A DNA stretch of 64,000 nucleotides from the NCBI RefSeq assembly GCF_900091475.1, contig NZ_FMIB01000002.1, forward strand, positions 1,240,001 through 1,304,000, in the 5' to 3' direction. Origin of the DNA: Micromonospora chersina (GTDB lineage: Bacteria; Actinomycetota; Actinomycetes; Mycobacteriales; Micromonosporaceae). Shown one piece after another: positions 56,282-64,000 of this stretch. Under the pieces are notes generated by a model. That model was not told where the DNA came from. It saw only the letters and a program-made list of their open reading frames with translations, and did not search any database. The translations under genes and the position numbers were made by a program. How positions within the stretch are numbered: position 1 is the stretch's first letter; every line of letters begins with the position of its first letter.

Positions 56282-58108
56282 ATGCGGGGCAGCATCGCGG
56301 TGAAGCCGGCGGTGACCGGCGGCGAGTCGGCGGGGCTGGCCGACGTGGTCTGGGAGAACGCGCGCCGGAAACCGGACATGGTGCAGTTCCTGCGACCGGA
56401 CCCGGACATCCGGTCGTGGCCCGCGCAGCCCGGCGCCGCGGACGCGGTGACCTGCCGACAGTTCCGCGACGACGTGCTGGCGTTGGCGCGCGGGCTGATC
56501 GCGGCGGGGATCGAGCCCGGGGCCCGCGTGGCGTTGATGAGCCGGACCCGCTACGAGTGGACCCTTGTCGACTACGCGGTGTGGACGGTCGGCGCGGTGA
56601 CCGTCCCGGTGTACGACACCTCCAGCGCCGAGCAGCTGGCCTGGATCCTGGCCGACTCCGGCGCGGTGGCGTGCGTGGTCGAGACGTCCGAGCACGCCGC
56701 GATGCTGTCCGGCGTGCGCGACCGGCTGCCCGGGCTGGGGCAGGTGTGGCGGATCGACGCCGGCGACCTGGTGCGGGTGGCGGCCCGCGGCCGGGCGGTC
56801 GACGAGGAGCGGGTGGAGGCCCGCCGTGGCGCGGTGTCGGGCGCGGACGTGGCGACGATCGTCTACACCAGCGGGACGACGGGCCGGCCGAAGGGCTGCG
56901 TGCTGACGCACCGCAACATCGGTCTCGACGTCGGCAACGCGGTCGCGGCCCTGCCGGAGTTGTTCCACGAGCGGGCGTCGACGGTGCTCTTCCTCCCGTT
57001 GGCGCACGCGTTCGCCCGGATGATCCAGGTGGGGATGGTGCAGACCCGGGCCACGATGGTGCACAGCGCCAGCATGAGCGGCGTGATGGATCAGCTTCGC
57101 CGGTACCGGCCCACGTTCGTCCTCGCGGTGCCGCGCGTGTTCGAGAGGATGTACAACCGGACGCAGCAGAAGGCCATCGAGAAGCACCAGGGGCGCCTCT
57201 TCGCCGTCGCCGACCGGGTGGCCGTGCGGTACAGCCGGGCCCTCGACCGCCCGTCCGGCCCCGGCCGGCTGCTCCGGCTCGCGCGGCGGATCTTCGACCT
57301 GCTGGTCTACCGGAAGCTGCGGGCGGCGCTCGGCGGACGCTGCCGGGTCGCGATCGTCGGCGGCGCCCCGCTCGGTGAGCGGCTCGGGCACTTCTTCCGC
57401 GGCGCCGGTCTGACGCCGCTGGAGGGGTACGGGTTGACCGAGACCTCCCCGGCGCTGGCGACGAACCGGCCGTCGGCCATGCGCATCGGCACGGTCGGCA
57501 GGCCGCTGCCGGGCGTCGAGTTGGCGATCGCCGACGACGGGGAGATCCTCGCCCGCGGCGACGTCGTGTTCCAGGGCTACTGGCACAACCCGTCCGCCAC
57601 CCGCGCGGCGTTCACCGCCGACGGCTGGTTCCGCACCGGCGACCTGGGCACCCTCGATGAGGACGGCTATCTGCGCATCACGGGTCGTACCAAGGAGATC
57701 CTCGTGACCGCGGCGGGCAAGCACATCGTGCCGGCACCGATGGAGGATCGGGTACGCGCCGACCCGCTGGTCAGCAACTGCATGCTCGTCGGCGACGCCA
57801 AGCCGTACGCCGCCGCGCTGATCACCATCGACCCGCAGGCCTGGCAGCGGTGGCGGACCGCGCACGGCCATCCGGGCGCCTCGGTGGCGGACCTGCGCGA
57901 CGACCCCGCCCTGCGCGGCGAGATCCAGGCCGTGGTCGACCGGGCGAACAGCTCGGTCTCCAAGGCGGAGGCGATCAAGACCTTCCGCATCCTGCCCCAC
58001 GACTTCACCGAGGCCAACGGCGAGCTGACCCCCACCTTGAAGATCAAACGGGAGGTGGTGGCGCAGCACTGCGCCGCCGAGATCGAGGCCCTCTACGCCG
58101 GCCACTAG
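56282..58108 (+). CDS. Long-chain fatty-acid-CoA ligase (FadD15-like)
   Basis: 608 residues from the ATG at 56282. ANL motifs: VYTSGTTGRPKGCVLTH (about 199), GYGLTETSPALATN (about 382), FRTGDLGTLDEDGYLRITGR (about 450-470) then TKEILVTAAGKHIVP, and the C-terminal lysine in GELTPTLKIKREVV. Membrane-associated long-chain acyl-CoA synthetases of this type feed beta-oxidation or lipid synthesis. It is divergent from the DGPF gene. No partner on its strand except a GNAT gene 58 bp downstream. Confidence 0.88.
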   Translation: MRGSIAVKPAVTGGESAGLADVVWENARRKPDMVQFLRPDPDIRSWPAQPGAADAVTCRQFRDDVLALARGLIAAGIEPGARVALMSRTRYEWTLVDYAVWTVGAVTVPVYDTSSAEQLAWILADSGAVACVVETSEHAAMLSGVRDRLPGLGQVWRIDAGDLVRVAARGRAVDEERVEARRGAVSGADVATIVYTSGTTGRPKGCVLTHRNIGLDVGNAVAALPELFHERASTVLFLPLAHAFARMIQVGMVQTRATMVHSASMSGVMDQLRRYRPTFVLAVPRVFERMYNRTQQKAIEKHQGRLFAVADRVAVRYSRALDRPSGPGRLLRLARRIFDLLVYRKLRAALGGRCRVAIVGGAPLGERLGHFFRGAGLTPLEGYGLTETSPALATNRPSAMRIGTVGRPLPGVELAIADDGEILARGDVVFQGYWHNPSATRAAFTADGWFRTGDLGTLDEDGYLRITGRTKEILVTAAGKHIVPAPMEDRVRADPLVSNCMLVGDAKPYAAALITIDPQAWQRWRTAHGHPGASVADLRDDPALRGEIQAVVDRANSSVSKAEAIKTFRILPHDFTEANGELTPTLKIKREVVAQHCAAEIEALYAGH

Positions 58109-58166
58109 CGCTGCCGCGGGTCGACCGGCCTTGATCGCTGCCGAGCCTGCTGATTGGCTGGCCGGC

Positions 58167-58706
58167 ATGACCGACCTCGGGCCCGTCGCCTGGCCGCCTG
58201 AGCCGATCCGGACCGGGAGGCTCGTGCTCCGTGAGCCCGAGGCCCGGGACCGTGCGACGTTCATCGAGCTGCTGGCGTCGCCGGAGGTGCACACCTACCT
58301 CGGCGGTCCCCGCCCGCGTGACGAGCTGGAGCGCGAGTTGCCGGAGGCACCCGGGCGGTGGCCCGGGAGTTTCGTCGTCGATCTCGACGGGGCGATGATC
58401 GGCCGGATCCTGCTCCGGAGGGCGACGGAGCACCGGCGCGCGGCTGCCGTGGGCAAGGCCGACCTCGGTTACCTGTTCCTGCCGCGGGCATGGGGATTCG
58501 GGTACGCCGCCGAGGCGTGCGCGGCGGCACTCCACTGGTTCGACGGCGTCCTCCCGGGCGAGCCGGTGGTGCTCACCACCCAGACCGCCAATACGCGCTC
58601 GATACGCCTCGCGGCGAAGCTGGGGTTCATCGAGGTGGAGCGGTTCTGGGCCTGGGACGCCGAGCAGTGGCTCGGCCTGCGCCCGCCGGCCACGCCGCCT
58701 GCGTGA
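58167..58706 (+). CDS. GNAT-family acetyltransferase (RimL-like)
   Basis: 179 residues from the ATG at 58167; a TTG at 58131 would add 12 residues. RimL-type order: IRTGRLVLREPEARDRATF, then VVDLDGAMIGRILLRR, the acetyl-CoA loop LFLPRAWGFGYAAEACAA, and NTRSIRLAAKLGFIEVERFW. Substrate unknown. Lies downstream of the CoA ligase on the same strand. Confidence 0.85.
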   Translation: MTDLGPVAWPPEPIRTGRLVLREPEARDRATFIELLASPEVHTYLGGPRPRDELERELPEAPGRWPGSFVVDLDGAMIGRILLRRATEHRRAAAVGKADLGYLFLPRAWGFGYAAEACAAALHWFDGVLPGEPVVLTTQTANTRSIRLAAKLGFIEVERFWAWDAEQWLGLRPPATPPA

Positions 58707-58769
58707 ACTCGAACTGCGCCGGCAGGCGCAACGCGATGGACCACTTTTGTCGGCTCAGGACAGAAGTTT

Positions 58770-58794
58770 GAATGAATCGAATGAAAGCTATAGA
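58770..58794 (+). promoter_or_regulatory. AT-rich promoter/operator of the sugar-dehydrogenase operon
   Basis: In a clearly AT-rich island within otherwise GC-rich DNA, GAATGAA occurs twice (58770-58776 and 58779-58785), followed by TATAGA at 58789-58794 as a possible -10. A TTGAAT at 58768-58773 could be the -35, although the 15-bp spacing is short. The remaining leader of about 230 bp to the ATG at 59023 has no obvious gene. The direct repeats could be the site of a sugar-responsive regulator encoded elsewhere. Confidence 0.45.
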
Positions 58795-59022
58795 CACCTC
58801 GTCATGTCTTTTGTAGCGTCGGCCAGGTCAACGGTGTTTCGCCGCGGTTAACGCCGACCGAACGCCACCTGTCCCCTACCCAGTCCGCCGCGCGTCCCCA
58901 GCACGCCCCTGAGTAACGCGTGCATGGTGACGGGCCACTCCGCCATGCCCGCAACAGGTCCACCAAGGAGTAGCTGACCCCCTCGACCTGCCCCGACCGG
59001 TCCCGAGCACAAGGAGAGGCAG

Positions 59023-61134
59023 ATGAAGAGACGACTCGCGCTCGCCGTAGCGGGTCTGACGACCACGGCACTCGTCGCCACCCCCACCGTCGCGACGGCC
59101 GCGCCCGACGCGGCCGCTCCCCCGCCGGACAGCGACTTCCAGAAGGTCACCCTCAACGACAGTCCGGGCGAGCCGATGGACCTCGCGGTGCTGCCCGACA
59201 ACCGGGTGCTGCACGTGACCCGTGCCGGTGAGGTCTGGTTGCACGACCCCACCACCGGCCGCAACACGGTCGCCGCCACCCTGGACGTCTACCGGCACGA
59301 CGAGGAGGGCCTGCAGAACGTCGCCATCGACCCCAACTTCGGCAGGGCCGGCAACAACTGGGTCTACCTGTACTACTCCCCGCCCATGGACACCCCGGTC
59401 GACGACCCGTCGACTCCGGACGTCAACGAGGGCGACGCGCCGGCCTGGGGCACGGCCGCGGACTTCGCGAAGTTCAAGGGGGCCCTGCGGCTCTCCCGGT
59501 TCCGGCTGGTCAAGGACAAGCTGGACCTCTCCACCGAGCAGCAGATCCTCGACGTGCCGGTCGACCGGGGCATCTGCTGCCACGTCGGCGGCGACATCGC
59601 CTTCGACGCCGCGGGCAACCTGTACCTGTCCACGGGTGACGACACCAACCCGTTCGAGTCCGGCGGCTACTCGCCGCTGGACGAGCGTCCCGGCCGCAAC
59701 CCGGCGTACGACGCGCAGCGCACCGCGGCCAACACCAACGACCTGCGCGGCAAGATCCTGCGCATCACGGTCGGCGCCAACGGCGGGTACCGCATCCCGG
59801 ACGGCAACCTCTTCCCGCAGGGCACGGCCGGCACCCGGCCGGAGATCTACCTCATGGGCCTGCGCAACCCGTTCCGGATCGAGCTGAACCGCGAGACCGG
59901 CGACCTGTACGTCGGCGACTACTCGCCGGACGCGGGCGCGCCCGATCCGCTGCGCGGGCCGGCGGGGCACGGCAAGTGGCTGGCCGCCCGCAAGGCGGGC
60001 AACTACGGCTGGCCGTACTGCGCGACCGCGCAACTGCCGTACGTGGACTACGACTTCGCCACCGGCCAGTCGGGGGCGCCGTTCAACTGCGCCGCGCCGG
60101 TCAACGACTCGCCGCACAACACCGGGCTGCGCCAGCTTCCGCCCGTGGAACAGCCGCAGGTCTGGTACACCTACGGTCCCTCGGCGCAGTTCCCCGAGTT
60201 GGGCACCGGCGGCATCGGCCCGATGGCCGGGCCGGCGTACCAGTTCTCGCCGCCGACCACCCGGGGGCGCGCGCCGGTGGCGTGGCCCGCCCACTACGAC
60301 GGCATGCCGCTGTTCCACGAGTGGACGCGGGACTACGTGAAGGGCTTCCGGCTGGACGCCGACGGCGACCTGACCGGGATCGAGCCGGTGCTTCCCTCGA
60401 TCACCTTCGACAACCCGATGGACCTGGAGTTCGGCCCGGACGGCGCGCTCTACGTGCTGGAGTACGGCGACGGCTACTTCAGCGAGAACCCGGACGCGCA
60501 GCTGGCCCGGATCGACTACACCGGCTGGACGGGCAACCACACCCCGATCCCCCAGGTCTCGGCCACACCCACGAACGGGGTCGCCCCGCTGACCGTCACG
60601 TTCTCCAGCGAGGGCACCACCGACTACGACGGCGACCGGCTGACGTACGCGTGGGACTTTGACAACGACGGCAAGGTCGACTCGCGGGCGGCGAACCCGA
60701 CGTTCACGTACCGGAAGAACGGTCTGTACAACGCGACGCTCAACGTGAGCGACCCGGGCGGTCTCTCGGCCTCCGCCTCGGTCCGGATCGTGGTCGGCAA
60801 CGCCGCGCCCGTGGTCGAGCTGGTCAAGCCGGCCGACGGCCAGCCCTTCGCCTTCGGCGACACCGTCCAGTTCGAGGTACGGGTGACCGACGACCAGCCG
60901 GTGGACTGCTCCCAGGTCACCGTCACCTACGTCCTCGGCCACGACCAGCACGGACACCCGCAGACCACCGCAAGCGGCTGCACCGGCTCGATCCAGACGA
61001 CGGTGCCCTCCGGCCACGACCCGGCGCACGACAACCTGACCGCGGTGTTCGTCGCGTCCTACACCGACGCCGGCGGTGACGGCCTGCCGTCCCTGTCCGG
61101 CAGCGACCAGGTCGTCCTGGTCCCCACCGCATAA
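59023..61134 (+). CDS. Secreted PQQ-type sugar (glucose/sorbosone) dehydrogenase with PKD domain
   Basis: 703 residues; AAGGAGAGGC before the ATG. Signal peptide 1-27 (ending AATAA-like before PDAAAP). The six-bladed propeller of the glucose/sorbosone dehydrogenase family has DEEGLQNVAIDPNFG, CCHVGGDIAFDAAGNLYLST, NDLRGKILRI, LMGLRNPFRIELNRETGDL and FGPDGALYVLEYGDG. A PKD domain follows at about 506-593 (TPTNGVAPLTVTFSSEGTTD, YAWDFDNDGKVD), then an Ig-like C-terminal domain to 703. It oxidises a sugar or glycoside outside the cell with a PQQ-like cofactor. Followed 19 bp later by the isomerase-like gene. Confidence 0.88.
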   Translation: MKRRLALAVAGLTTTALVATPTVATAAPDAAAPPPDSDFQKVTLNDSPGEPMDLAVLPDNRVLHVTRAGEVWLHDPTTGRNTVAATLDVYRHDEEGLQNVAIDPNFGRAGNNWVYLYYSPPMDTPVDDPSTPDVNEGDAPAWGTAADFAKFKGALRLSRFRLVKDKLDLSTEQQILDVPVDRGICCHVGGDIAFDAAGNLYLSTGDDTNPFESGGYSPLDERPGRNPAYDAQRTAANTNDLRGKILRITVGANGGYRIPDGNLFPQGTAGTRPEIYLMGLRNPFRIELNRETGDLYVGDYSPDAGAPDPLRGPAGHGKWLAARKAGNYGWPYCATAQLPYVDYDFATGQSGAPFNCAAPVNDSPHNTGLRQLPPVEQPQVWYTYGPSAQFPELGTGGIGPMAGPAYQFSPPTTRGRAPVAWPAHYDGMPLFHEWTRDYVKGFRLDADGDLTGIEPVLPSITFDNPMDLEFGPDGALYVLEYGDGYFSENPDAQLARIDYTGWTGNHTPIPQVSATPTNGVAPLTVTFSSEGTTDYDGDRLTYAWDFDNDGKVDSRAANPTFTYRKNGLYNATLNVSDPGGLSASASVRIVVGNAAPVVELVKPADGQPFAFGDTVQFEVRVTDDQPVDCSQVTVTYVLGHDQHGHPQTTASGCTGSIQTTVPSGHDPAHDNLTAVFVASYTDAGGDGLPSLSGSDQVVLVPTA

Positions 61135-61153
61135 CCCTCGAAAAGGAGCAATC

Positions 61154-62098
61154 ATGTGTTACGGACACGACGGGATGGCCGCGCTGCGGCGCTCCGTTGA
61201 CCGGCGCAGCCTGCTGCGCGGCTCACTCGCCACCCTCGCCGGCGTGGGGCTCGCGGCGTCCGGCGTCGGCGCGACGGCCGCCTCGGCCACCATCCACAGC
61301 ACCGGCCGGCACCACGTACCCCCGGGCCTGATCAGCATCCAGCTGTGGACCGTGCGCGACGCCCTGTGGGGCTCGCCCGGCTACGACGCCACCCTCACCC
61401 ACCTCGCCCGCATCGGGTACCCGCGCGTGGAGCTGGCCCTCGGCTACTTCGGTCGGACCGCCGCCCAGCTGCGCCAGTTCCTCGACGGCATCGGCATCAA
61501 GGCCAGCTCCAGCCACGACGGGATCAGCGCCGACACCGCCGGGCTGGAGCAGAAGATCCAGAACGCGGTCACCCTGGGCCAGCAGTTCATGGTGGTGCCC
61601 TACCTGTACTCCGAGAGCGCCGACGAGTGGAAGCGCTGGGCGGAGCAGATGAACGTGGAGGCCGCCGCGGCGCGGGCGGCCGGCCTGCGCTACGGCTACC
61701 ACAACCACGCCCACGAGTTCACCATCGACCTCGGCGGCGGCAAGCGGCCCTGGGACGTATTGACCGCGGAACTCGACCCGAAGCTCGTGCACCTGGAGGT
61801 CGACCTCTACTGGGCGGTCACCGGCGGCATCAACTCCGGCGACGGCGTCGCGGATCCCGAGGGCTTCACCCTGGACGTCATCCGCTCCGCGCCGCAGCGC
61901 GTCCTCCAGTACCACGTCAAGGACCGCGACGCATCGACCGGCGACATGGCGGACCTGGGCACCGGGATGATCGACTTCGCCCGGATCTTCCGGGAGCACT
62001 CGGTGCTGGAGTACATCGTCGAGAACGACACCCCCGACGTGACGCCGCAGCAGACGGCCGAGGTCGGCTACCGCTACCTGCGCAAGCTGCGGTACTGA
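61154..62098 (+). CDS. Tat-exported sugar phosphate isomerase/epimerase-like TIM-barrel protein
   Basis: 314 residues; AAAAGGAGCAATC before the ATG. The N-terminus DRRSLLRGSLATLAGVGLAA is a twin-arginine signal (Arg17-Arg18). The xylose-isomerase-like barrel shows ISIQLWTVRDALWGSPGYDA, IGYPRVELALGYFG, LRYGYHNHAHEF and HLEVDLYWAVTGG, whose Glu/Asp/His residues fit metal ligands of this fold. Export by Tat implies folding with a metal before secretion. Next to the secreted sugar dehydrogenase, this suggests an extracellular sugar-modification pair. Ends at a strong bidirectional terminator. Confidence 0.85.
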   Translation: MCYGHDGMAALRRSVDRRSLLRGSLATLAGVGLAASGVGATAASATIHSTGRHHVPPGLISIQLWTVRDALWGSPGYDATLTHLARIGYPRVELALGYFGRTAAQLRQFLDGIGIKASSSHDGISADTAGLEQKIQNAVTLGQQFMVVPYLYSESADEWKRWAEQMNVEAAAARAAGLRYGYHNHAHEFTIDLGGGKRPWDVLTAELDPKLVHLEVDLYWAVTGGINSGDGVADPEGFTLDVIRSAPQRVLQYHVKDRDASTGDMADLGTGMIDFARIFREHSVLEYIVENDTPDVTPQQTAEVGYRYLRKLRY

Positions 62099-62118
62099 GG
62101 CATCACCCGCAGGAGTGC

Positions 62119-62161
62119 TGACGGGCACCAGGGCCGGAACTGCCGGCCCTGGTGCCCGTCA
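62119..62161. terminator. Bidirectional terminator with a perfect 19-bp stem
   Basis: The arms 62119-62137 (starting TGACGGGCACC) and 62143-62161 (ending GGTGCCCGTCA) pair perfectly over 19 bp around the loop AACTG. It lies between the convergent isomerase-like gene (ends 62098) and ggt (ends 62170) and ends transcription from both sides. The right arm stops 8 bp short of the ggt stop codon. Confidence 0.88.
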
Positions 62162-62169
62162 CAGCGTCG

Positions 62170-63972
62170 TCAGTCGCGCGCCCAGCGGCCGACGACGGCC
62201 GCCGCGCCGCCGCCCCGGCGTACGGGCTCGGCCGCCGCGACCAGCCGGCCGTCGGGCAGGAACTCGATACCGGTCGCCGCGCCGATCTCCGCGGTGGGCG
62301 AGAGGGCGTGGCCCGGCGGGAGGCCGGTGGCGTACCCGGTGATGAAGGCCGGCTCCGCCTGGGTGCTGGCGCCGTTGCGCTGCGACGCGCGCGGCGCGGC
62401 GAGGGCCTGCGGCAGCGTCATGCCCCGGTCGATCCGGTTCACCAGCGTCTGCAGGACGGTGGTGATGATCGTCGCGCCGCCGGGCGAGCCGACGGCCAGG
62501 AACGGCCGTCCGTCGGCCAGCACGATCGTGGGTGACATGGAGCTGCGCGGGCGCTTGCCCGGCCCCGGGAGGTTCGGGTCGGGCGCGGTGCCCTGCGTCG
62601 GCGCGAAGTTGAAGTCGGTCAGCTCGTTGTTGAGCAGGAAGCCCCGGCCGGGCACGACCATGCCGTTGCCGCCGGTCGCCTCGATGGTCAGCGTGTACTC
62701 CACCACGTTGCCCCACCGGTCGGCCACGGTCAGGTTGGTGGTGCCGGTGCGGTCGTCGCGGACGTCGGCGACCGCCGCCGCCGAGCAGCCGCCGTAGGCG
62801 CCATCGGGGACGCCGGGCGCGACCGGCTTGGGCAGCGCCGCCGACGGGTCGATCAGGCAGGCCCGCTCCTTGGCGTACGCGTCGCTGAGCAGCTCGCGGA
62901 GCACGTTCTGCGGGGTGTGGTCGCCGACGTACCGGTTGCGGTCGGCGAACGACAGCGCGCTGGCCTCCAGGTAATGGTGCATCGCCTGGGTCGCGGTCAT
63001 GGAGCGCAGGTCGAACTGTTCGAGGATGTTGAGCGCCTCCCCCACGGCGGTGCCGCCGCTGGACGGGGTGGACATGCCGTACACCTCGAGGCCGCGGTAG
63101 TCCGACCGGGTCGGCTCGGGGAAGCGGGTGCGGTACGCGGCCAGGTCGGCGGCGGTCATGCCGGCGGGGCGGATGGGGTACGGCCACGAGCCGATCGGCT
63201 GCGCCGCCACCGGCGGGTGCTGCACGGTCGCGACCACGTCGCGGCCGACCTCGCCGCGGTAGAGGACGTCGGTGCCCCGCTTGGCGATCAGCCGGTACGT
63301 CTCGGCGAGGTCCGGGTTGCGGAAGGTGCTGCCGACCGCCGGCGGCTGCCCGCCGGGCAGGTACAGCGCGCTGGTCGAGCTGAACTGGCCGAACGCCGCC
63401 TGGTTCCCGGCGACCTGACCGGCGAAGGTCTCGTCGACGGGGAAGCCGTCCTCGGCGACGCGCGCGGCGGGCGTGAGCAGCTGCGCGAGCGACTGGGTGC
63501 CCCACCGGTCCAGCGCGTCCTGCCAGGTGAGCAGGGTGCCCGGGACGCCGACCGACAGGCCGCTGATCCGGGCCTCGTCGAACCGGTACGGCGCTCCGGT
63601 GGCCGGGTCGACGAAGGTGGTCTCGCTCATCGAGGCGGGTCCGGCCTCCCGGCCGTCGATGGTGTGCACCCGCCGGCTCGTCGCGTCGTAGTAGACGAAG
63701 AATCCCCCGCCGCCGATGCCGGCCGAGAAGGGTTCGGTGACGCCGAGCGTCGCGGCGGCGGCGACCGCCGCGTCGACCGCGTTGCCGCCGCGCCGCAGCA
63801 CCTGCAGGCCGACGGCCGTGGCGGTGGCGTCCACGGTGGAGACCGCTCCCCCGTAGCCGACGGCCACGGGCTCCTTCGGCGGTGCGGCAGGCTTGGCCTG
63901 GGCGGGAACCGTGTTCGCGGCCATGAGCGTGGCCAGGGTGATGGTCGCGGTGACGAGGGCCCGAAGTCTCAT
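62170..63972 (-). CDS. ggt: Secreted gamma-glutamyltransferase
   Basis: 600 residues; GGGAGG just before the ATG. Signal peptide 1-26 (AQA cleavage before KPAAPP). The autoprocessing Thr is in DDRTGTTNLTVADRWGN (about 413), matching the T-T-N/H-L nucleophile block. Upstream are GGAVSTVDATATAVGLQVLR, NAVDAAVAAAATLGVTEP and GIGGGGFFVYYD; downstream LADGRPFLAVGSPGGATIIT for substrate binding. Cleaves gamma-glutamyl bonds, for example in glutathione-like or poly-glutamyl compounds. Processing into large and small subunits at the Thr is expected. Confidence 0.92.
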   Translation of the reverse strand: MRLRALVTATITLATLMAANTVPAQAKPAAPPKEPVAVGYGGAVSTVDATATAVGLQVLRRGGNAVDAAVAAAATLGVTEPFSAGIGGGGFFVYYDATSRRVHTIDGREAGPASMSETTFVDPATGAPYRFDEARISGLSVGVPGTLLTWQDALDRWGTQSLAQLLTPAARVAEDGFPVDETFAGQVAGNQAAFGQFSSTSALYLPGGQPPAVGSTFRNPDLAETYRLIAKRGTDVLYRGEVGRDVVATVQHPPVAAQPIGSWPYPIRPAGMTAADLAAYRTRFPEPTRSDYRGLEVYGMSTPSSGGTAVGEALNILEQFDLRSMTATQAMHHYLEASALSFADRNRYVGDHTPQNVLRELLSDAYAKERACLIDPSAALPKPVAPGVPDGAYGGCSAAAVADVRDDRTGTTNLTVADRWGNVVEYTLTIEATGGNGMVVPGRGFLLNNELTDFNFAPTQGTAPDPNLPGPGKRPRSSMSPTIVLADGRPFLAVGSPGGATIITTVLQTLVNRIDRGMTLPQALAAPRASQRNGASTQAEPAFITGYATGLPPGHALSPTAEIGAATGIEFLPDGRLVAAAEPVRRGGGAAAVVGRWARD

Positions 63973-64000
63973 CTGGCCTCCCAGATCGACATGAGTGAAC

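Noticed and set aside
56101..58294. Large minus-strand extension of the DGPF protein opposite the CoA ligase
   Set aside because: Only the last 123 residues (from 56053) have family sequence and a proper start; the remainder is antisense shadow.
58876..61155. 759-residue minus-strand frame opposite the sugar dehydrogenase
   Set aside because: Val/Arg/Gly/Ala antisense shadow; the plus strand has a signal peptide and complete family motifs.

Overview
The window is high-GC actinobacterial DNA. GTG starts are frequent and many gene pairs overlap by ATGA. Mycothiol-type DinB and maleylpyruvate isomerase folds, a Ddn-type F420-dependent reductase homologue and DUF5317/DUF1345/LtrA membrane proteins all point to Micromonosporaceae, most likely Micromonospora or a close relative. 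That placement is inference from gene content. The window has no rRNA, no tRNA that I could see, no CRISPR array and no intact transposase. It reads as a chromosomal accessory region with many small enzymes, stand-alone regulators, decayed genes and dispersed intergenic repeats.

Layout. 1-1866: 3' end of an LtrA gene and a FUSC-type membrane protein. 1897-8491: a TetR regulator divergent from a five-gene operon in which every junction is a 4-bp ATGA overlap (two-domain VOC extradiol dioxygenase, FAH hydrolase, acyl-CoA ligase, DoxX-like protein, MhpA-like FAD hydroxylase); two palindromic operators lie between them. 8528-17517: DUF1345, a small zinc-finger protein, an HxlR/DUF899 divergent pair, DinB, an MDR oxidoreductase, GNAT and mycothiol-type enzymes, mixed with broken genes (a narK tail, a DUF5134-like gene, SseB and SRPBCC genes, an integrase stub). 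17518-24818: DHFR-like protein, a degenerate alpha/beta-hydrolase with a coupled 20-codon leader, twin 27-residue microproteins ahead of a DUF5317 gene, an NmrA-like protein, a LysR/EamA pair and two VOC proteins. 24972-33944: a DUF7710 protein, a DUF2000-DinB fusion, a leucine-dehydrogenase/AsnC pair and small hydrolases. 34000-35830: a repeat-rich patch with transposon-end-like repeats and a GrpB gene. 35941-40352: a LAL/LuxR activator divergent from SnoaL-MFS. 40430-44543: GH15, membrane proteins, CapA. 44983-50557: DJ-1/PfpI, a double LtrA fusion and Kup. 50690-58706: decayed TPR and glycosyltransferase genes, a Ddn-NmrA-TetR operon with a clear operator, an ECF42-type sigma factor with its DGPF partner, an acyl-CoA synthetase and GNAT. 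58770-63972: a secreted sugar-dehydrogenase/PKD protein with a Tat-exported sugar isomerase-like protein, then a convergent gamma-glutamyltransferase.

The most coherent units are (i) the TetR-controlled meta-cleavage operon, (ii) the leader/pseudo-hydrolase unit, (iii) the tandem microprotein-DUF5317 unit, (iv) the self-regulated Ddn-NmrA-TetR operon and (v) the secreted sugar-oxidation operon. At least six genes are broken by what look like single-base indels. That is either real pseudogene formation or residual sequencing error, and it affects how the broken genes should be read.
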